NCBI GenBank assembly: GCA_946498975.1
Contig: CAMMQC010000017.1
Span: 1-33,987 of the forward strand
Reading direction: 5' to 3'
DNA length: 33,987 nucleotides
DNA from: an uncultured Mycoplasmatota bacterium
Lineage (GTDB): Bacteria; Bacillota_I; Bacilli_A; RF39; UBA660
This document shows positions 15,270-26,500 of this stretch, in pieces. The notes under the pieces are model-generated. The model had not been told where the DNA came from, made no database searches, and was given only the letters and a program-made list of their open reading frames with translations. The translations under genes were made by a program, and so were the position numbers. Each line of letters opens with the position of its first letter. Positions within the stretch are counted from its first letter, which is position 1.

Positions 15270-15298
15270 ATTATACAACTAATATTTCTTAAACACAA
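15270..15298 (-). promoter_or_regulatory. Promoter of the EEP-like gene pair
   Basis: On the minus strand TTGTGT (15293-15298) and a perfect TATAAT (15270-15275) are 17 bp apart, 24 nt before the first EEP-like gene. It overlaps the last codons of the P-type ATPase gene. Confidence 0.7.
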
Positions 15299-17901
15299 CC
15301 TAATTTTCCTTTATTTTTAAGGTATATTTTTCTAAAGAACTCTACAGGTATAACAGAAAAAGCACATACTAACATTATCTCTATTTCTTTTAGACTAAGA
15401 GATGTTGTTCTAAACAAATCTCCTCCAAAATAAATAAGAAGTACTTGTACTATTACTATAAAGATAATTACTCCTAAAAAGACTTTATTAGAAAGAAGGT
15501 TAGCGAAAATATTAAGACGACTTGTCCTAGCATTAAAGCTATTAAATATCATCATAAAGATGAAAAGACCAAAGAAAGCACTCATAAAGTAAATATCATT
15601 TTTTCCCGCTCTAAAGAAGGAATGAATAAATGAACTTTTTAAGAAGAAAATACAAAGTAAAAAGGAATAAATACTAGTAAATATTATCTCATGAATCATA
15701 TAACTATTTAAGATTTTCTCATCACGTTTTTTAGGAGGTTCTTCCATATATTCTAAAAGAGGTGCTTCATAAGAAAAGGCAATCCCTGCAAGAGTATCCA
15801 TAACCATATTAACCCAAAGCATTTGAATAACTGTAACAGGATTAGCAACCCCAATAAATGGTCCTACTATTGATAAGAAAACAGCACAGAAATTAACTGT
15901 TAATTGAAAGATAATAAATTTACGAATACTTTTAAAGATTGTTCTACCATAAAGTATAGCCCTTACAATAGAATTAAAGTTATTATCAAGTAAAATTATA
16001 TCAGATGCTTCCTTAGCAACTTCAGTACCACTTCCCATAGCAAAACCAACATCACACTTTTTCAAAGCAGGAGCATCATTAACACCATCTCCTGTCATCC
16101 CTACAACAAGACCTAACTCTTGACTAAGTCTAACTAATCTACTTTTATCAGTAGGAAGAGCCCTTGCAACAACACATAAATTAGGAATAATCTCTTTAAC
16201 CTTTTCATCACTCATATTATTAAGTTCACTACTAGTAAGAATAATATCTCTGTCACTACTTATAATCCCTGCATCTTTAGCAATAGACTTAGCAGTTACT
16301 TTATTATCACCTGTTATCATAACTGTCTTAATACCTGCTTTTCTAACTAACTCTATTCCATCCTTTACTTCTTCTCTTAACTCATCTTTAATAAATAATA
16401 AAGATATAAAAGATAACTCCTTACCATCATCAACTCCTAACATTAAGACTCTAATACCTTTCTTAGCATATTCATCTATTACATCACTAATCCTCTTCTT
16501 ATTAACAAAAGGAACACTTCTACCACTAGATGAAATATAATACTTACATTTATCAAGTAACACTTCAGGTGCCCCTTTATAATAAGTTATCTCCTTATTA
16601 TCTTCAATTACTTTAGTATAAGAGTATTTATTCTTACTATCAAAAGGAACTTGTTTAACTATTCTTACAGTATAATTATCCTCTCCTAAATAATTAACAA
16701 CTGCCTTATCAGTAGCATTTCCCCCAATCCAAATATTTTTTTTCTCGCTATAAACACAATTAGTATTAGATAAAATCGCTCTTTTCAAAACATTATAGTA
16801 AGTTATACTATTCTTAAGTCTCTCTTTTTCTTTATAATAATCTAAATTACCAAACATAACTCCTACTACTTCTAACTCTCCTTTAGTAAGAGTACCTGTT
16901 TTATCAGTAAATAATATATTTAAACTACCAGCAGTCTCTATTCCCATAAGTTTCCTAACCAAAACATTATCATTAAGCATTCTTTTCATATTACTAGATA
17001 GTACCAAAGTTATCATCATAGGTAACCCTTCAGGAACAGATACTACTATTATTGTAACTGCAAGTGTTAAAGCTTGAAGGAAATAGGCAAATAGTAAAGA
17101 AGTATCAGACAAAGTAACAATAATTCTACTTATATCAAAGTTATTATCTATAATAAGAACAGAAAATAAATATGAAAAAGCGACAAGAAATGCCCCTATA
17201 TAACCAATTCTACTAATTACTTTAGCAAGATCTCTAAGTCTTAACTTTAAAGGACTCTCAGGCTGTTTCTCTTGTAATTCTAAAGATATCTTACCATAAA
17301 AAGTATTAACTCCTACTTTCGTAACAACCATCTCTCCTACTCCATGATATATAACACTACCTCTTAATAATTCATTATTATCATTAGGGTTAAGACCACT
17401 AATAAAAGGTTTTTTATATACTTCCTTACTCTCTCCAGTAATAGAAGACTCATCTACACTAACTTCTCCTTTAATTAATACACCATCTGCAACTATCCTA
17501 TCACCAGATTCTAATAATATAATATCTCCTACTACTACATCATTTATATCTATAAGTAAAGTTCTCCCATCACGTCTTACTTTAACTTTAATCGCTTCCG
17601 CTTCACTTTGTAACTTTAAAAAAGATTTCTCACTTCCATACTCTGATATAGTTGATATAAAAGATGCTAGAAATATAGCAATTACAATACCTACAGTCTC
17701 ATACCAATCAAAATCTTGTATCAAAAAGACAGTTTTAATACCAAGGGCAATTAAAAGTATTTTAATAATAGGATCTCCCAAACTCCTAATAAACTGTTTA
17801 AAAAAGCTATCTTTATTAACCATTACTAAAGCATTAGTACCATACTTATCTCTTGACTTAACAACTTCATCATTACTTAAACCATTAGTATTATATTTCA
17901 T
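15289..17901 (-). CDS. P-type Ca2+-type cation-transporting ATPase
   Basis: 870 aa, the full length of a P2 ATPase. In order: actuator TGES (155-158), the transport-site helix motif PEGLP (290-294) characteristic of Ca2+ pumps, the phosphorylated Asp D333 in DKTGTLT, the nucleotide-domain KGAPE, MTGDN, and the hinge GDGVNDAPALK. C-terminal membrane helices carry NPVTVIQMLWVNMVMDTLAG. It exports Ca2+ (or Mn2+) at ATP cost; ion choice is inferred. The N-terminus is a short cation-ATPase N domain without metal-binding CxxC, so it is not a heavy-metal pump. GGAGGAG precedes the ATG. Monocistronic as far as seen. Confidence 0.93.
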   Translation of the reverse strand: MKYNTNGLSNDEVVKSRDKYGTNALVMVNKDSFFKQFIRSLGDPIIKILLIALGIKTVFLIQDFDWYETVGIVIAIFLASFISTISEYGSEKSFLKLQSEAEAIKVKVRRDGRTLLIDINDVVVGDIILLESGDRIVADGVLIKGEVSVDESSITGESKEVYKKPFISGLNPNDNNELLRGSVIYHGVGEMVVTKVGVNTFYGKISLELQEKQPESPLKLRLRDLAKVISRIGYIGAFLVAFSYLFSVLIIDNNFDISRIIVTLSDTSLLFAYFLQALTLAVTIIVVSVPEGLPMMITLVLSSNMKRMLNDNVLVRKLMGIETAGSLNILFTDKTGTLTKGELEVVGVMFGNLDYYKEKERLKNSITYYNVLKRAILSNTNCVYSEKKNIWIGGNATDKAVVNYLGEDNYTVRIVKQVPFDSKNKYSYTKVIEDNKEITYYKGAPEVLLDKCKYYISSSGRSVPFVNKKRISDVIDEYAKKGIRVLMLGVDDGKELSFISLLFIKDELREEVKDGIELVRKAGIKTVMITGDNKVTAKSIAKDAGIISSDRDIILTSSELNNMSDEKVKEIIPNLCVVARALPTDKSRLVRLSQELGLVVGMTGDGVNDAPALKKCDVGFAMGSGTEVAKEASDIILLDNNFNSIVRAILYGRTIFKSIRKFIIFQLTVNFCAVFLSIVGPFIGVANPVTVIQMLWVNMVMDTLAGIAFSYEAPLLEYMEEPPKKRDEKILNSYMIHEIIFTSIYSFLLCIFFLKSSFIHSFFRAGKNDIYFMSAFFGLFIFMMIFNSFNARTSRLNIFANLLSNKVFLGVIIFIVIVQVLLIYFGGDLFRTTSLSLKEIEIMLVCAFSVIPVEFFRKIYLKNKGKLGCV

Positions 17902-17960
17902 AAGCTCCTCCTATAGAATACTATGAAAATAAGTAAAGGAATAAGCTAATTATAAAAAGA

Positions 17961-17990
17961 CAAAAAAATACATATAACTTAATATATGTA
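17961..17990 (-). terminator. Terminator after the GT-C-like gene
   Basis: TACATATA (17969-17976) pairs with TATATGTA (17983-17990) around a 6-nt loop. On the minus strand seven T follow. It begins 2 nt after the stop codon. Confidence 0.85.
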
Positions 17991-17991
17991 C

Positions 17992-19509
17992 TTAACTAAT
18001 TCTTTTATATATACGATATTTTAGTTTTTCATTACTATTAGTATTAATAAAACTATATTCATTAAGAGAAATACCCTCATAAATAATTTCATAATTATCT
18101 ATATCATCCATATTTTCATATAAATAATCATCTTCAGGAACTAATAAATGACTAAATTTATATTTTTCTAAAAAGTCTTTTACTTCTATAGTATGCTCTT
18201 TTTGTAAAGAAAAATATTCTTCAATAATATCTTCTTTCTTATTATTCTCTTTAAAAAACAACTCTGCTCTAGGATCAATATAACATTTTATTCCCATCCA
18301 CTCTGGATAAGCACCTTCACCATATCCAGTATATAATGTTATATCACTAGCTTTCTCATTTTCTAAAAGATAATCTATTCCTTCTTTATAAGCATAAGTA
18401 AAAGTCATAGAATTTGTTCCAATTATAATTAATAAAACTACCCCTGCAATACAACAACTATTTAATAGATATCTATAAGGCTTAACCTTAACTTTATCTA
18501 TTCTCTTCTTGAAAGAATCTTTTAAATAATCTGCTAAAGGTAATATTCCTCCTATAATAAAATAAGCAAAACCTTTATAAGAAGAAAATCCAAGATAAGT
18601 TGTTCCTGCGAGTAAATAAAAATATCTAGGTTTTATTTCTTTTTTTCTATAGAAAATATAAATACAAACAATTAAGAAAATAATTACTAAATATAACTTT
18701 CCTAAAGAATCACTTAAAGAAAGAGGAACCATTTCTCCTATATATTTATTTACATAATAATTTCCATAACTTCTAAATATATATGTAATTGCCTCTATTC
18801 CATAAGGATTGATAAAACCAACAAAAAACATAATTATTGCAACAATAAATAATGGTCTTTTATTATAACCTTCACTTTTTAATGGTCCAATTTTATAACG
18901 AAAAGAATCTATTAAATAAGGAAGTAAAAAAGCAAATTGCATAAAAAACATCGAAGCATGTAAATTAATTTGTAATAATGAAAGTATAGGCAAACCATAT
19001 AAATATTTCTTATTATTTTCTCTAATATACTTCTCTAATAAATATATTTCTGTAATTATAATTGCAAAAGTAAAGATTTGTGGTCTTGAAGTTATAAAGT
19101 ATGATGCTAATAAAGAAGTCATTATTGTAGTAATAAGTACTGATAAAGAATAACGATTATTACTTAATAACATACAGAGTTTATAACTGATAAAAATAAT
19201 ATAACCCGTTACTAAAAGAGTTAAAATTAAAAGCCCATATTTTCCTAAAGTACTATAAGTCAAATAAAATATCACTGAAGATAACCATTGTTGTATTACA
19301 AAAGCAAAATCCCCATGAATAGTAAATGGCTCAATAGTTGGAAAACCATTATTTAAAATATATCTTCCATGATTTAATAAAAACCAAATATCATTATAAT
19401 GAACATTCCAAGCTAGAACTATAAGCAAAGGAATATTAAAATATAAAAATAAAGTCTTCTTTGAAGGATGATAGTTCTTTATTATATTTTTCAATTTATT
19501 TTTCTTCAT
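17992..19509 (-). CDS. Polytopic GT-C-fold-like glycosyltransferase
   Basis: 505 aa with about ten hydrophobic segments in the first 370 residues and a soluble tail of about 130. The first outer loop has [17 protein letters not shown] followed by PFTIH and [11 protein letters not shown]. This resembles the acidic first loop of GT-C enzymes that take sugars from polyprenyl-phosphate donors. The tail has [10 protein letters not shown] and [10 protein letters not shown], common in this branch. I infer transfer of a sugar to an outer-surface polymer or protein. The gene starts inside the last codons of the upstream flavoenzyme gene (14-nt overlap), so the two are coupled, probably in surface sugar metabolism. 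Substrate unknown. Confidence 0.7.
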   Translation of the reverse strand: MKKNKLKNIIKNYHPSKKTLFLYFNIPLLIVLAWNVHYNDIWFLLNHGRYILNNGFPTIEPFTIHGDFAFVIQQWLSSVIFYLTYSTLGKYGLLILTLLVTGYIIFISYKLCMLLSNNRYSLSVLITTIMTSLLASYFITSRPQIFTFAIIITEIYLLEKYIRENNKKYLYGLPILSLLQINLHASMFFMQFAFLLPYLIDSFRYKIGPLKSEGYNKRPLFIVAIIMFFVGFINPYGIEAITYIFRSYGNYYVNKYIGEMVPLSLSDSLGKLYLVIIFLIVCIYIFYRKKEIKPRYFYLLAGTTYLGFSSYKGFAYFIIGGILPLADYLKDSFKKRIDKVKVKPYRYLLNSCCIAGVVLLIIIGTNSMTFTYAYKEGIDYLLENEKASDITLYTGYGEGAYPEWMGIKCYIDPRAELFFKENNKKEDIIEEYFSLQKEHTIEVKDFLEKYKFSHLLVPEDDYLYENMDDIDNYEIIYEGISLNEYSFINTNSNEKLKYRIYKRIS

Positions 19510-21043
19510 GATAAACCTTCTCTACATTTACATTCCATATTTCCATCTTATCTTTATCATTATTTATAATCTTTTTAGTAGCAATCATAGCAGTCATCAT
19601 AGAATGATCCATATTATTATAACGATGTTGCCCATTTCTACCAACACAATAAAGATTAGAAAATTTATTTAAATAATCAATTAACTTATCAATCTCACTA
19701 TAAGTATCAAAGTAAGCTGGATATGCTTTTTTCACTCTTTCTAAATGATAATCTAACACATCTTCTTTATCAATAATATCCATACTCACTAACTCATCTA
19801 TTGCCTTATTAATGAAGTCTTTATCACTCATATTCCATTTATCATCATCTTGATTACAAAAGTATTCTAAACCTAGCCATACACCATCTAAAGGAGAAGC
19901 AACCATATAAGGTGACCAATTATTAAAAATTTGAATTCTTCCTAAATTAACTTCTTTATCTTGAACATAAAGCCAACAATCAGGAATTATATTACAAAGA
20001 GTTCTTACGTTAGTAGTATTTTTAAGTTTTAATTTTTTAACTAATAACCCAACAGTCATAAAATCACGATATGGTAAATTAGTAGCAATTCTTTTAATAT
20101 CAGCATCTACTTTAATAGAAAAATTCTTAATTAAGTCCTTTAAAGGCATTGATGAAATAAAATTATCACCTTTTACCTCTATTTCTTTACCATTATGTTT
20201 ATAAGTAACAGAAACTATTTTTTTATTTTTAATATTAATCTTAGTAACTGTACATTCTTTTCTAATTTCCCCATTTTTCTCTATAATCTTCTTTTCTAAT
20301 TCTTCAAAAAATTGTCCAGGACCATATTTCGGATAATAAAAGCTTTCAATTAAAGATGTTGCTTTATTTTTATTTTTTAGATGAAATACTTTACAAAACC
20401 AATCTTTTATTACCGCTATAACTGATAAACCCTTCGCTCTTTGACTCCCCCAATCTGCACTTATATTACTAGGATGCCTTCCCCATACCTTAAAAGTATA
20501 ATCTTCAAAGAACATTTTATAAAGTTTCTTTCCAAATCTATTAATATAAAAGTTTTCAAGAGATGTCTCTTTTCTTTTAAATATAATAGATTTTAAATAA
20601 CTAAAACCACCACATAGGACATTAAGAAAGCCTAGATTTTTAAGTGTATCCCAATTAATAGTAATTGGATAATTAAAAAAATGTTTTAAGTAATAAATAC
20701 GTGATAGTCGATTTCTAATTAAAAAAGTACAATCTTCTTTCTCAGGATCAGGTCCTCCTTCAACTAAATTCTTTTCTCGTCCTAAAACTTTATCATCAAA
20801 ACTATTTTTACCTTGAACAGGCATAATTTCTTTCCAAAACTTAACAACTTCTTCATTTTTAGAAAAGAATCTATGTCCCCCTAAATCCATACGATTATTA
20901 TTATAATTAACAGTCTTAGAAATACCCCCTACTTGTTTTTCACTTTCTAAAACTATTACTTTATATTTATTGCTTTTATTTAACAATTCATAAGCAGCGG
21001 TCAACCCTGCTGGTCCTGCTCCTATAATAATTACTGTCTGCAT
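19496..21043 (-). CDS. FAD-dependent oxidoreductase, UDP-galactopyranose-mutase-like
   Basis: 515 aa. The N-terminal FAD-binding [15 protein letters not shown] is followed by GGISKTV and [26 protein letters not shown] near 185 and the C-terminal [17 protein letters not shown] place it with the protoporphyrinogen oxidase/UGM-like group (COG1232) often found among polysaccharide genes. It is larger than classic Glf (about 370 aa), so I do not name it glf. The coupled GT-C-like gene supports a role in making or modifying a lipid-linked or nucleotide sugar. GAGGTG before the ATG sets the start, 19 nt after the restored stop of the frameshifted unknown gene. Confidence 0.82.
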   Translation of the reverse strand: MQTVIIIGAGPAGLTAAYELLNKSNKYKVIVLESEKQVGGISKTVNYNNNRMDLGGHRFFSKNEEVVKFWKEIMPVQGKNSFDDKVLGREKNLVEGGPDPEKEDCTFLIRNRLSRIYYLKHFFNYPITINWDTLKNLGFLNVLCGGFSYLKSIIFKRKETSLENFYINRFGKKLYKMFFEDYTFKVWGRHPSNISADWGSQRAKGLSVIAVIKDWFCKVFHLKNKNKATSLIESFYYPKYGPGQFFEELEKKIIEKNGEIRKECTVTKINIKNKKIVSVTYKHNGKEIEVKGDNFISSMPLKDLIKNFSIKVDADIKRIATNLPYRDFMTVGLLVKKLKLKNTTNVRTLCNIIPDCWLYVQDKEVNLGRIQIFNNWSPYMVASPLDGVWLGLEYFCNQDDDKWNMSDKDFINKAIDELVSMDIIDKEDVLDYHLERVKKAYPAYFDTYSEIDKLIDYLNKFSNLYCVGRNGQHRYNNMDHSMMTAMIATKKIINNDKDKMEIWNVNVEKVYHEEK

Positions 21044-21062
21044 TATAACACCTCAATAATAA

Positions 21063-21199
21063 CTAATGTTCAAAATCTTTTATTCTCTTTTTAACATAAC
21101 TTATACCTTTATTATCTTCTTTATCTCTAATTTCTTCTTCTATATTCATAAGATAAATCATATCTTTTATCAAAAAACTATTACAAAAAGCAAAAAAAA
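21063..21199 (-). pseudogene. Frameshifted 3' part of the unknown gene at 21181
   Basis: After the stop at 21181 the other frame runs on to a TAG at 21063-21065 (SFLIKDMIYLMNIEEEIRDK and onward to KRIKDFEH). This matches the C-terminal helix region of the paralogue next door. Frame is restored if the T8 run (A8 at 21192-21199 on the plus strand) is T7, giving 241 aa. Confidence 0.7.
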
Positions 21200-21789
21200 T
21201 TAGAATAAGAAAGTAAATTATCTTCATTGCTAAGAACATTCTCTTTTTTAGATATAGAACTATATATAAAAGGATAAAACATAAACTCTCTTTCTTCAGT
21301 TATTTTAAAAGGAACATGAATAGTATCAATATCTCCAAATTTAATAAGTCCTTCAAAATACTTTTTTTCTTCATCTTTATTATATCTAATATCCACACTA
21401 ATTTTATCTAAGTTACTATCAGGTACTTTACGAATAATTTCTTTAAAATTCAACTCATTAAATGATGAAAAAAACTGATTAGGTACAATTATATTAGCAC
21501 AATTATCTTTTTTGTATCCATAAATACCTTCATCACATCTATAAATATAAGAACTTTCTTTTATTTCTGCTTGTTTACCATTTTTATCAAATAAATACAT
21601 ATAAGTACCTTTACTATCTTCCCATCCAGATACGATTACTTTATTATCCATATATTCTAAAAAATTAACTGAGCTAGAGCTTAGCTGATAAGAATCACCA
21701 TAAACCTCATTATAACATTTCTTAACTAAATAATTCATATCATTTATATTAGTAATAGCATAACTATCACTTTTTCCATATACATCCAT
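21181..21789 (-). CDS. Unknown protein, truncated by a homopolymer frameshift
   Basis: 202 aa in the open frame. I choose the ATG at 21789 (MDVYGKSD), because the upstream in-frame ATG at 21801 overlaps its GGAGGG site. No signal or membrane segment is seen. It is a paralogue of the next gene: both carry GDIDTIHVPF, then a short aromatic stretch, an FxxSFVY/FYPFIYS segment and an acidic-to-aromatic C-terminus. The open frame ends early in LSYSNFFCFL, at eight T, where seven T would continue as in the paralogue. I do not recognise the family. It is upstream of the UGM-like and GT-C-like genes on the same strand. Confidence 0.6.
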   Translation of the reverse strand: MDVYGKSDSYAITNINDMNYLVKKCYNEVYGDSYQLSSSSVNFLEYMDNKVIVSGWEDSKGTYMYLFDKNGKQAEIKESSYIYRCDEGIYGYKKDNCANIIVPNQFFSSFNELNFKEIIRKVPDSNLDKISVDIRYNKDEEKKYFEGLIKFGDIDTIHVPFKITEEREFMFYPFIYSSISKKENVLSNEDNLLSYSNFFCFL

Positions 21790-21815
21790 AAAACCCTCCA
21801 TCTTATATAATACAA

Positions 21816-22649
21816 CTATTTTCTATGTTCAACAACCTTGTTAACCGGCATAACATATATCCTAGCACGATCAAAATCTTTTCTTCTTCTCATTTTATTT
21901 TGATTAACTAAATCATTTAACAACATTATTAATTTACATTTAGAAAAGTAATAAGAAAAGAATTCAAACGATATTAAAGAATCATCAGACTTTAATTTAT
22001 ACTCACTATAAAATCTTTCACTATAAACAAATGAATAAAAATTAAGATTATTCTTATTATCTAAGGTAAAAGGAACATGAATAGTATCAATATCTCCAAC
22101 TTTAATAATCACTTCATAATAATTATTTGGTTCATTATGATTAACCGTCTTAACATTAAACATATTAAATGAATCATTATGATTAATCATAGTTAACACT
22201 TTCTTTAAATCATAAATATTAAAGTCTTTCTTATCTAAATTAGGTGTAACTAAAACTAGAGAATTATCATTATTATAACTATACAAATTGTTATTAACCT
22301 CTGTTATATCTCCATCTATATAAAGTCTACTAAAACATTCTCCTGTTTTAACATCTATATTTTTAAGATATTTAGTATTATCTTTAATATCAGTAACATT
22401 TATATATTCTTTATCCTTAGTTATTGTAATACCACTATATATAGTAGCCTCCTCTTCTATAAGATCTCTTTTACTAAGCTTACCAGAAACAACTAATGTA
22501 TCATTTTCAGCAATATAATTAGCGAAACTAGGATTAAGTCCTAAATAATATAATGTAGAAAAACTCATCGCTACTTTTTTTAATACATAATGATGTTCAT
22601 TAAAAGACATACTTGCTAAATTGTCACCAACCAAACCTTTTATTATCAT
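21816..22649 (-). CDS. Unknown protein, intact paralogue of its neighbour
   Basis: 277 aa, cytosolic by appearance (no signal peptide). The first 130 residues look like short beta strands (NDTLVVSGKL, ATIYSGITIT, YLKNIDVKTG), reminiscent of a small beta-propeller or sandwich. The centre has VKVGDIDTIHVPFTLDN shared with the neighbour, and the C-terminus is helical and basic (MRRRKDFDRARI). Start supported by GGAGTAGGT. Tandem duplication is clear; function is not. I cannot assign a family. Confidence 0.6.
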   Translation of the reverse strand: MIIKGLVGDNLASMSFNEHHYVLKKVAMSFSTLYYLGLNPSFANYIAENDTLVVSGKLSKRDLIEEEATIYSGITITKDKEYINVTDIKDNTKYLKNIDVKTGECFSRLYIDGDITEVNNNLYSYNNDNSLVLVTPNLDKKDFNIYDLKKVLTMINHNDSFNMFNVKTVNHNEPNNYYEVIIKVGDIDTIHVPFTLDNKNNLNFYSFVYSERFYSEYKLKSDDSLISFEFFSYYFSKCKLIMLLNDLVNQNKMRRRKDFDRARIYVMPVNKVVEHRK

Positions 22650-22710
22650 ACTACCTACTCCATTACTACTATATTTATATACTAATTATATGTGATAAAA
22701 TGAAAAAAAG

Positions 22711-22739
22711 CAAATAAAAAGAGCCTAAGCTCTTTATCT
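22711..22739 (-). terminator. Terminator of the glucosaminidase gene
   Basis: AAAGAGC (22718-22724) pairs with GCTCTTT (22729-22735) around CTAA, extended outward by GCA/TGC pairing. It overlaps the stop codon. On the minus strand TTATTTGC then seven T follow. Confidence 0.8.
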
Positions 22740-23474
22740 GCTTCTAATTAAAGCAATGTAATTATTAACTTGACTCGCCCAAGTAGGACTAGCAGCATAC
22801 TTTGGACCAATAGTCTCTGGTGTAGTTAAACCATAAGAATAATAATTACGATATAAGTTATCTAAATAACCCATAATACCTTCATCTAATGTAGGATATG
22901 CTTTATAAGCTCCTCCACCACAACTAGGTCCTCCTTTTTGACCACCAACATTATTACATTCACGAACTAGACTACTACAAGTACCATTACATCCAGTCTC
23001 ATGAAGTATAATAGCAGTTGCCATATAAGGATCAATTCCTAATTGCAATGAATAACTTGCAATTAGGTATCCTTTACCTGAAATAGTAGAATTTAATGAA
23101 CGATTAAGTTTTTCAGCTAACTCTCCCATAGTTAATCCATCATAAACTATAGGATCAACTGGAACAGTGCTAACTTCTTCATATGTTTTAACATCTTCTA
23201 GTTCATCTTCAATAGTTACTTCTTCTACAGTTTCTGTATTAGTAGTATCTCCTTCTATTTCAGTATTATTATCAGATTCATCTGCAGTATTTTCTTTATT
23301 CTTATTATTAACTTCTTCTACTTTACCTGCATAAGAATCATTCATTGTCACAGTTTCATAAGCCACAGTATTCCCTTCTATTTGAAAAGCTTTATACTGT
23401 AATACTCCAGCCAAGCCTATCATAAAAACACCAATAGATGCTAAAGTAAGACTCAGCTTACTAACTTTTTTCAT
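22734..23474 (-). CDS. Exported glucosaminidase-domain cell-wall hydrolase
   Basis: 246 aa. An N-terminal membrane segment (about 7-25) is followed by a long acidic Glu/Thr/Asn linker (about 40-105). The catalytic domain runs from about 110 with ATAIILHETGCNGTC; E159 is the likely general acid, and NNVGGQKG and YPTLDEGIMGYLDNL fit the glucosaminidase/lysozyme-like fold. Four Cys (162, 166, 173, 185) cluster by the active site and could form disulfides outside the cell. It cleaves peptidoglycan glycan strands, in remodelling or separation. I choose the ATG at 23474 (AAGGAGG upstream); an earlier in-frame start would overlap that site. Confidence 0.82.
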   Translation of the reverse strand: MKKVSKLSLTLASIGVFMIGLAGVLQYKAFQIEGNTVAYETVTMNDSYAGKVEEVNNKNKENTADESDNNTEIEGDTTNTETVEEVTIEDELEDVKTYEEVSTVPVDPIVYDGLTMGELAEKLNRSLNSTISGKGYLIASYSLQLGIDPYMATAIILHETGCNGTCSSLVRECNNVGGQKGGPSCGGGAYKAYPTLDEGIMGYLDNLYRNYYSYGLTTPETIGPKYAASPTWASQVNNYIALIRSR

Positions 23475-23563
23475 AGTTCCTCCTTCAAATAAGAACAATA
23501 AAATTGTACCAAATAATTATATATTTGTCAAATTTGACATCCGAACCTATTATATTATATGTT

Positions 23564-26500
23564 TTATCTTGACTTTTTCTTAAACTTATTCCTATAAGAA
23601 ATATAAATTAAAGTACCACCAATTATTATCAAAATACCTCCCGTTAAATATATAAATATAGCATTACTAGATGTATTAGGAACTTCAACTAATCTTGAAT
23701 TATACATAACTTCATTTTGGATATCTCCTGTTTCTAATACATCAAACTCTACTACTGATGTATTTAAAACATATCCAGATGGCGCTATCTTTTCTGTAAG
23801 TGTATATCTACCTACTGGCAATTTCTCTATATAATGTGGATTATCACTTGATGTCCACTCTTCTACTATCTCTCCATTACTATCTCTTATTACTAAATGT
23901 GCACCTTCTATCTCTTCACTTCCTGCCATATCTTTTTTACTTATATTTACTTTAGTAAAATCATTAACATAATTAATTACACTAACTTCACTACCATCAG
24001 TAACACTAAAATATATTGGCTCTTCATTTACTGTAACTCCAGTTGGTGCCTCTATTTGTTTTAAGGTATAATCTCCAAGCTCTAACTCATCACTTGTATA
24101 CCCATCTTCCCCTGTCTCAAATTCCTCTATTAAATTGCCATCTCTTGTCTCTAATCTAAATTTATACCCTCTATCTGCATCTACTATTAATATTCTATTA
24201 TTAATACTTATTGTTGTTATATCATTACTTATATTAACATTCTGTACTTTACCTGTATTAAGTACTTCAAAAGTTATAACAGATCCTGTTCCTACATAAC
24301 CAAGAGGTGCCTCTAACTCAGTTAAACTATAAATACCTGGACTTAATCTCTTTACTGTATATGGACTATTAGTACTTACAAATGTAATAGGTTCCATATT
24401 TCCATCTAATCTATTTAATCTCATCGTTGCACCAGCGATATATTCACCACTTCTAGCATCTATCTTACCCAAGTTTACTGTTATAGGTTTATTTTCTATT
24501 GTAACTCTTCCATTAGGATTACTAGCATTAATCGTTACTTCGTACTCTTTATCATCTAATATATATCCAGATGGAGCATTTACTTCTTTTATCTTATAAG
24601 TACCTTCGGATAAATCAGAAATAACTATTGGAACGCTACCAGTTGTAACAGTCTTAACTATATCTCCACTACTATTTCTTATTTCTAAAATAGCACCACT
24701 AACAGATTCTCCTGTTTCACTATCTATCTTCTCTATTGTTAAACTTCCTTTAATATTAGAAATTGTATAAACAAAATTCTCTTCACTATTAACATTATAA
24801 TCTATATCTAACTTTCTATTTGTTTTAATATATCCAGAAGGTGCACTTATTTCTTCTAAAGTATACTTACCATAAGGAACTTCTACTTTAAGCGGTTCAT
24901 TACTACTAATAAAGTTTTGAGAATAACTTCCATCTTCACTAGTAAGTTTTAACTCAGCCCCTGCAACATATTCACCACTATTTGCATCTACTTTACCTAA
25001 ATATATATATGATTTATAATTTTCCACTGTAACTTGAATACTAGTAATATTCTCATCTATTACAAAGCTCTTCCTCTCTTTATTTAAAATATAACCACTA
25101 GGAGCTTCAATTTCCTCTACATAATATGTTCCTGGACTTAATTTATCTAATGTATGTGCCTCATTATTAGTAGTAAACTCTTCTACAACACTTCCATTAC
25201 TATTAACTATTCTCAACTTAGCACCACTTAAAGGATTACCATTTTCATCAACTTTATTAATAACTACTTGATTATCTGAATTATAGAAAGTTACTGTAAT
25301 ATGTTCAGTTTCTTCTCCTGTAATAGTAAGAGAAACTTCACTAGAACTTAAAGTGTAACCAGAAGGAGCTTTTACTTCTATTACTTTATATTCACCAGGT
25401 ACTAACCCTCTAATACTATGTCCTTCTTCTTTACTTGTCCATTCCTCTACTACATAATTATCACTTACTCTTATAAGTCTTAATACAGCGCCTTCTATTA
25501 ATTCATCACTATCTGCATCTTTCTTCTCTATTATCACTTCATTCTTATCATCTTCAAAATCTACACTAATACTAGTATGATTCCTATCTAATGTAAACTC
25601 TTTCTCTTCTTCATTTATTACATATCCATCTGGTGCTTTTATCTCTACTATCTTATATGTCCCTTCACTTAATTTTGATGTATCTACACTTACATAATCA
25701 TCTGTTGTTGTTATTGTATCTACTATCTCATTATTACTATTTACTATATTTAATACCGCTCCACTTACTACTTTTCCTGTCTCTTTGTCTACTTTTCTTA
25801 TTCTTACATCATACTTTGAATTTGTTATAGTCTTACTTACATTTAAATTACTATCACTTATTACTACATTTGTACTCTCTTTATCTATATAATATCCATT
25901 AGGAGCTTTTACCTCTTTTATCTCATACTCTCCTGGTAATAAGTTATCTATTACATAATCTTCAGTTGTAGTAACAAAGTTTGCCACACTCTTATTTGTT
26001 GCCTTTCTAATTACTTCTATACTAGCCCCTTCCAAAGAACTATTATCACTACCATCTACCTTTTTAATTGTTAAACTTCCTTTTGGCATTTCAACCCTAC
26101 TTGATACAGTCTTCTGTTTAGGTACTCCTACAAGTGTTCCCACAACTGACTGTTGCATTGTATCTTCCATCCCCTCCGGTGGATTATAACTATAGGCAAC
26201 ATATTCTGTATAATTTACTATTACATTTATATTTACACTTATAGGATTATCTATCTTAGATAAATCTACTCTTAATTTAAATGGCTCACCACTATTTATA
26301 GTATCAGTACCTATCACTTCATCACTACTATTAAGAACTTCTACTGCACTATTATCTATACTTACTGCATAACTATCATAATTTACATTACTAGTTACTG
26401 TAATTTCTTCTGTTACTAAATATCTATTATCACTACTTAGTTTAAAATCACTTGTAGAAATATTAAAACTTGGATTAATTATAACAGGATTATTTTTTGC

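Noticed and set aside
15247-15300. GTGTTT/AAACAC inverted repeat as terminator of the P-type ATPase
   Set aside because: The stem is six pairs around a loop of over 20 nt and contains the promoter of the next genes; too weak to call.
25633-25830. Plus-strand Leu/Tyr-rich open frame
   Set aside because: It is antisense to the Cna-B repeats and made of low-complexity Leu/Ser/His; no coding signs.
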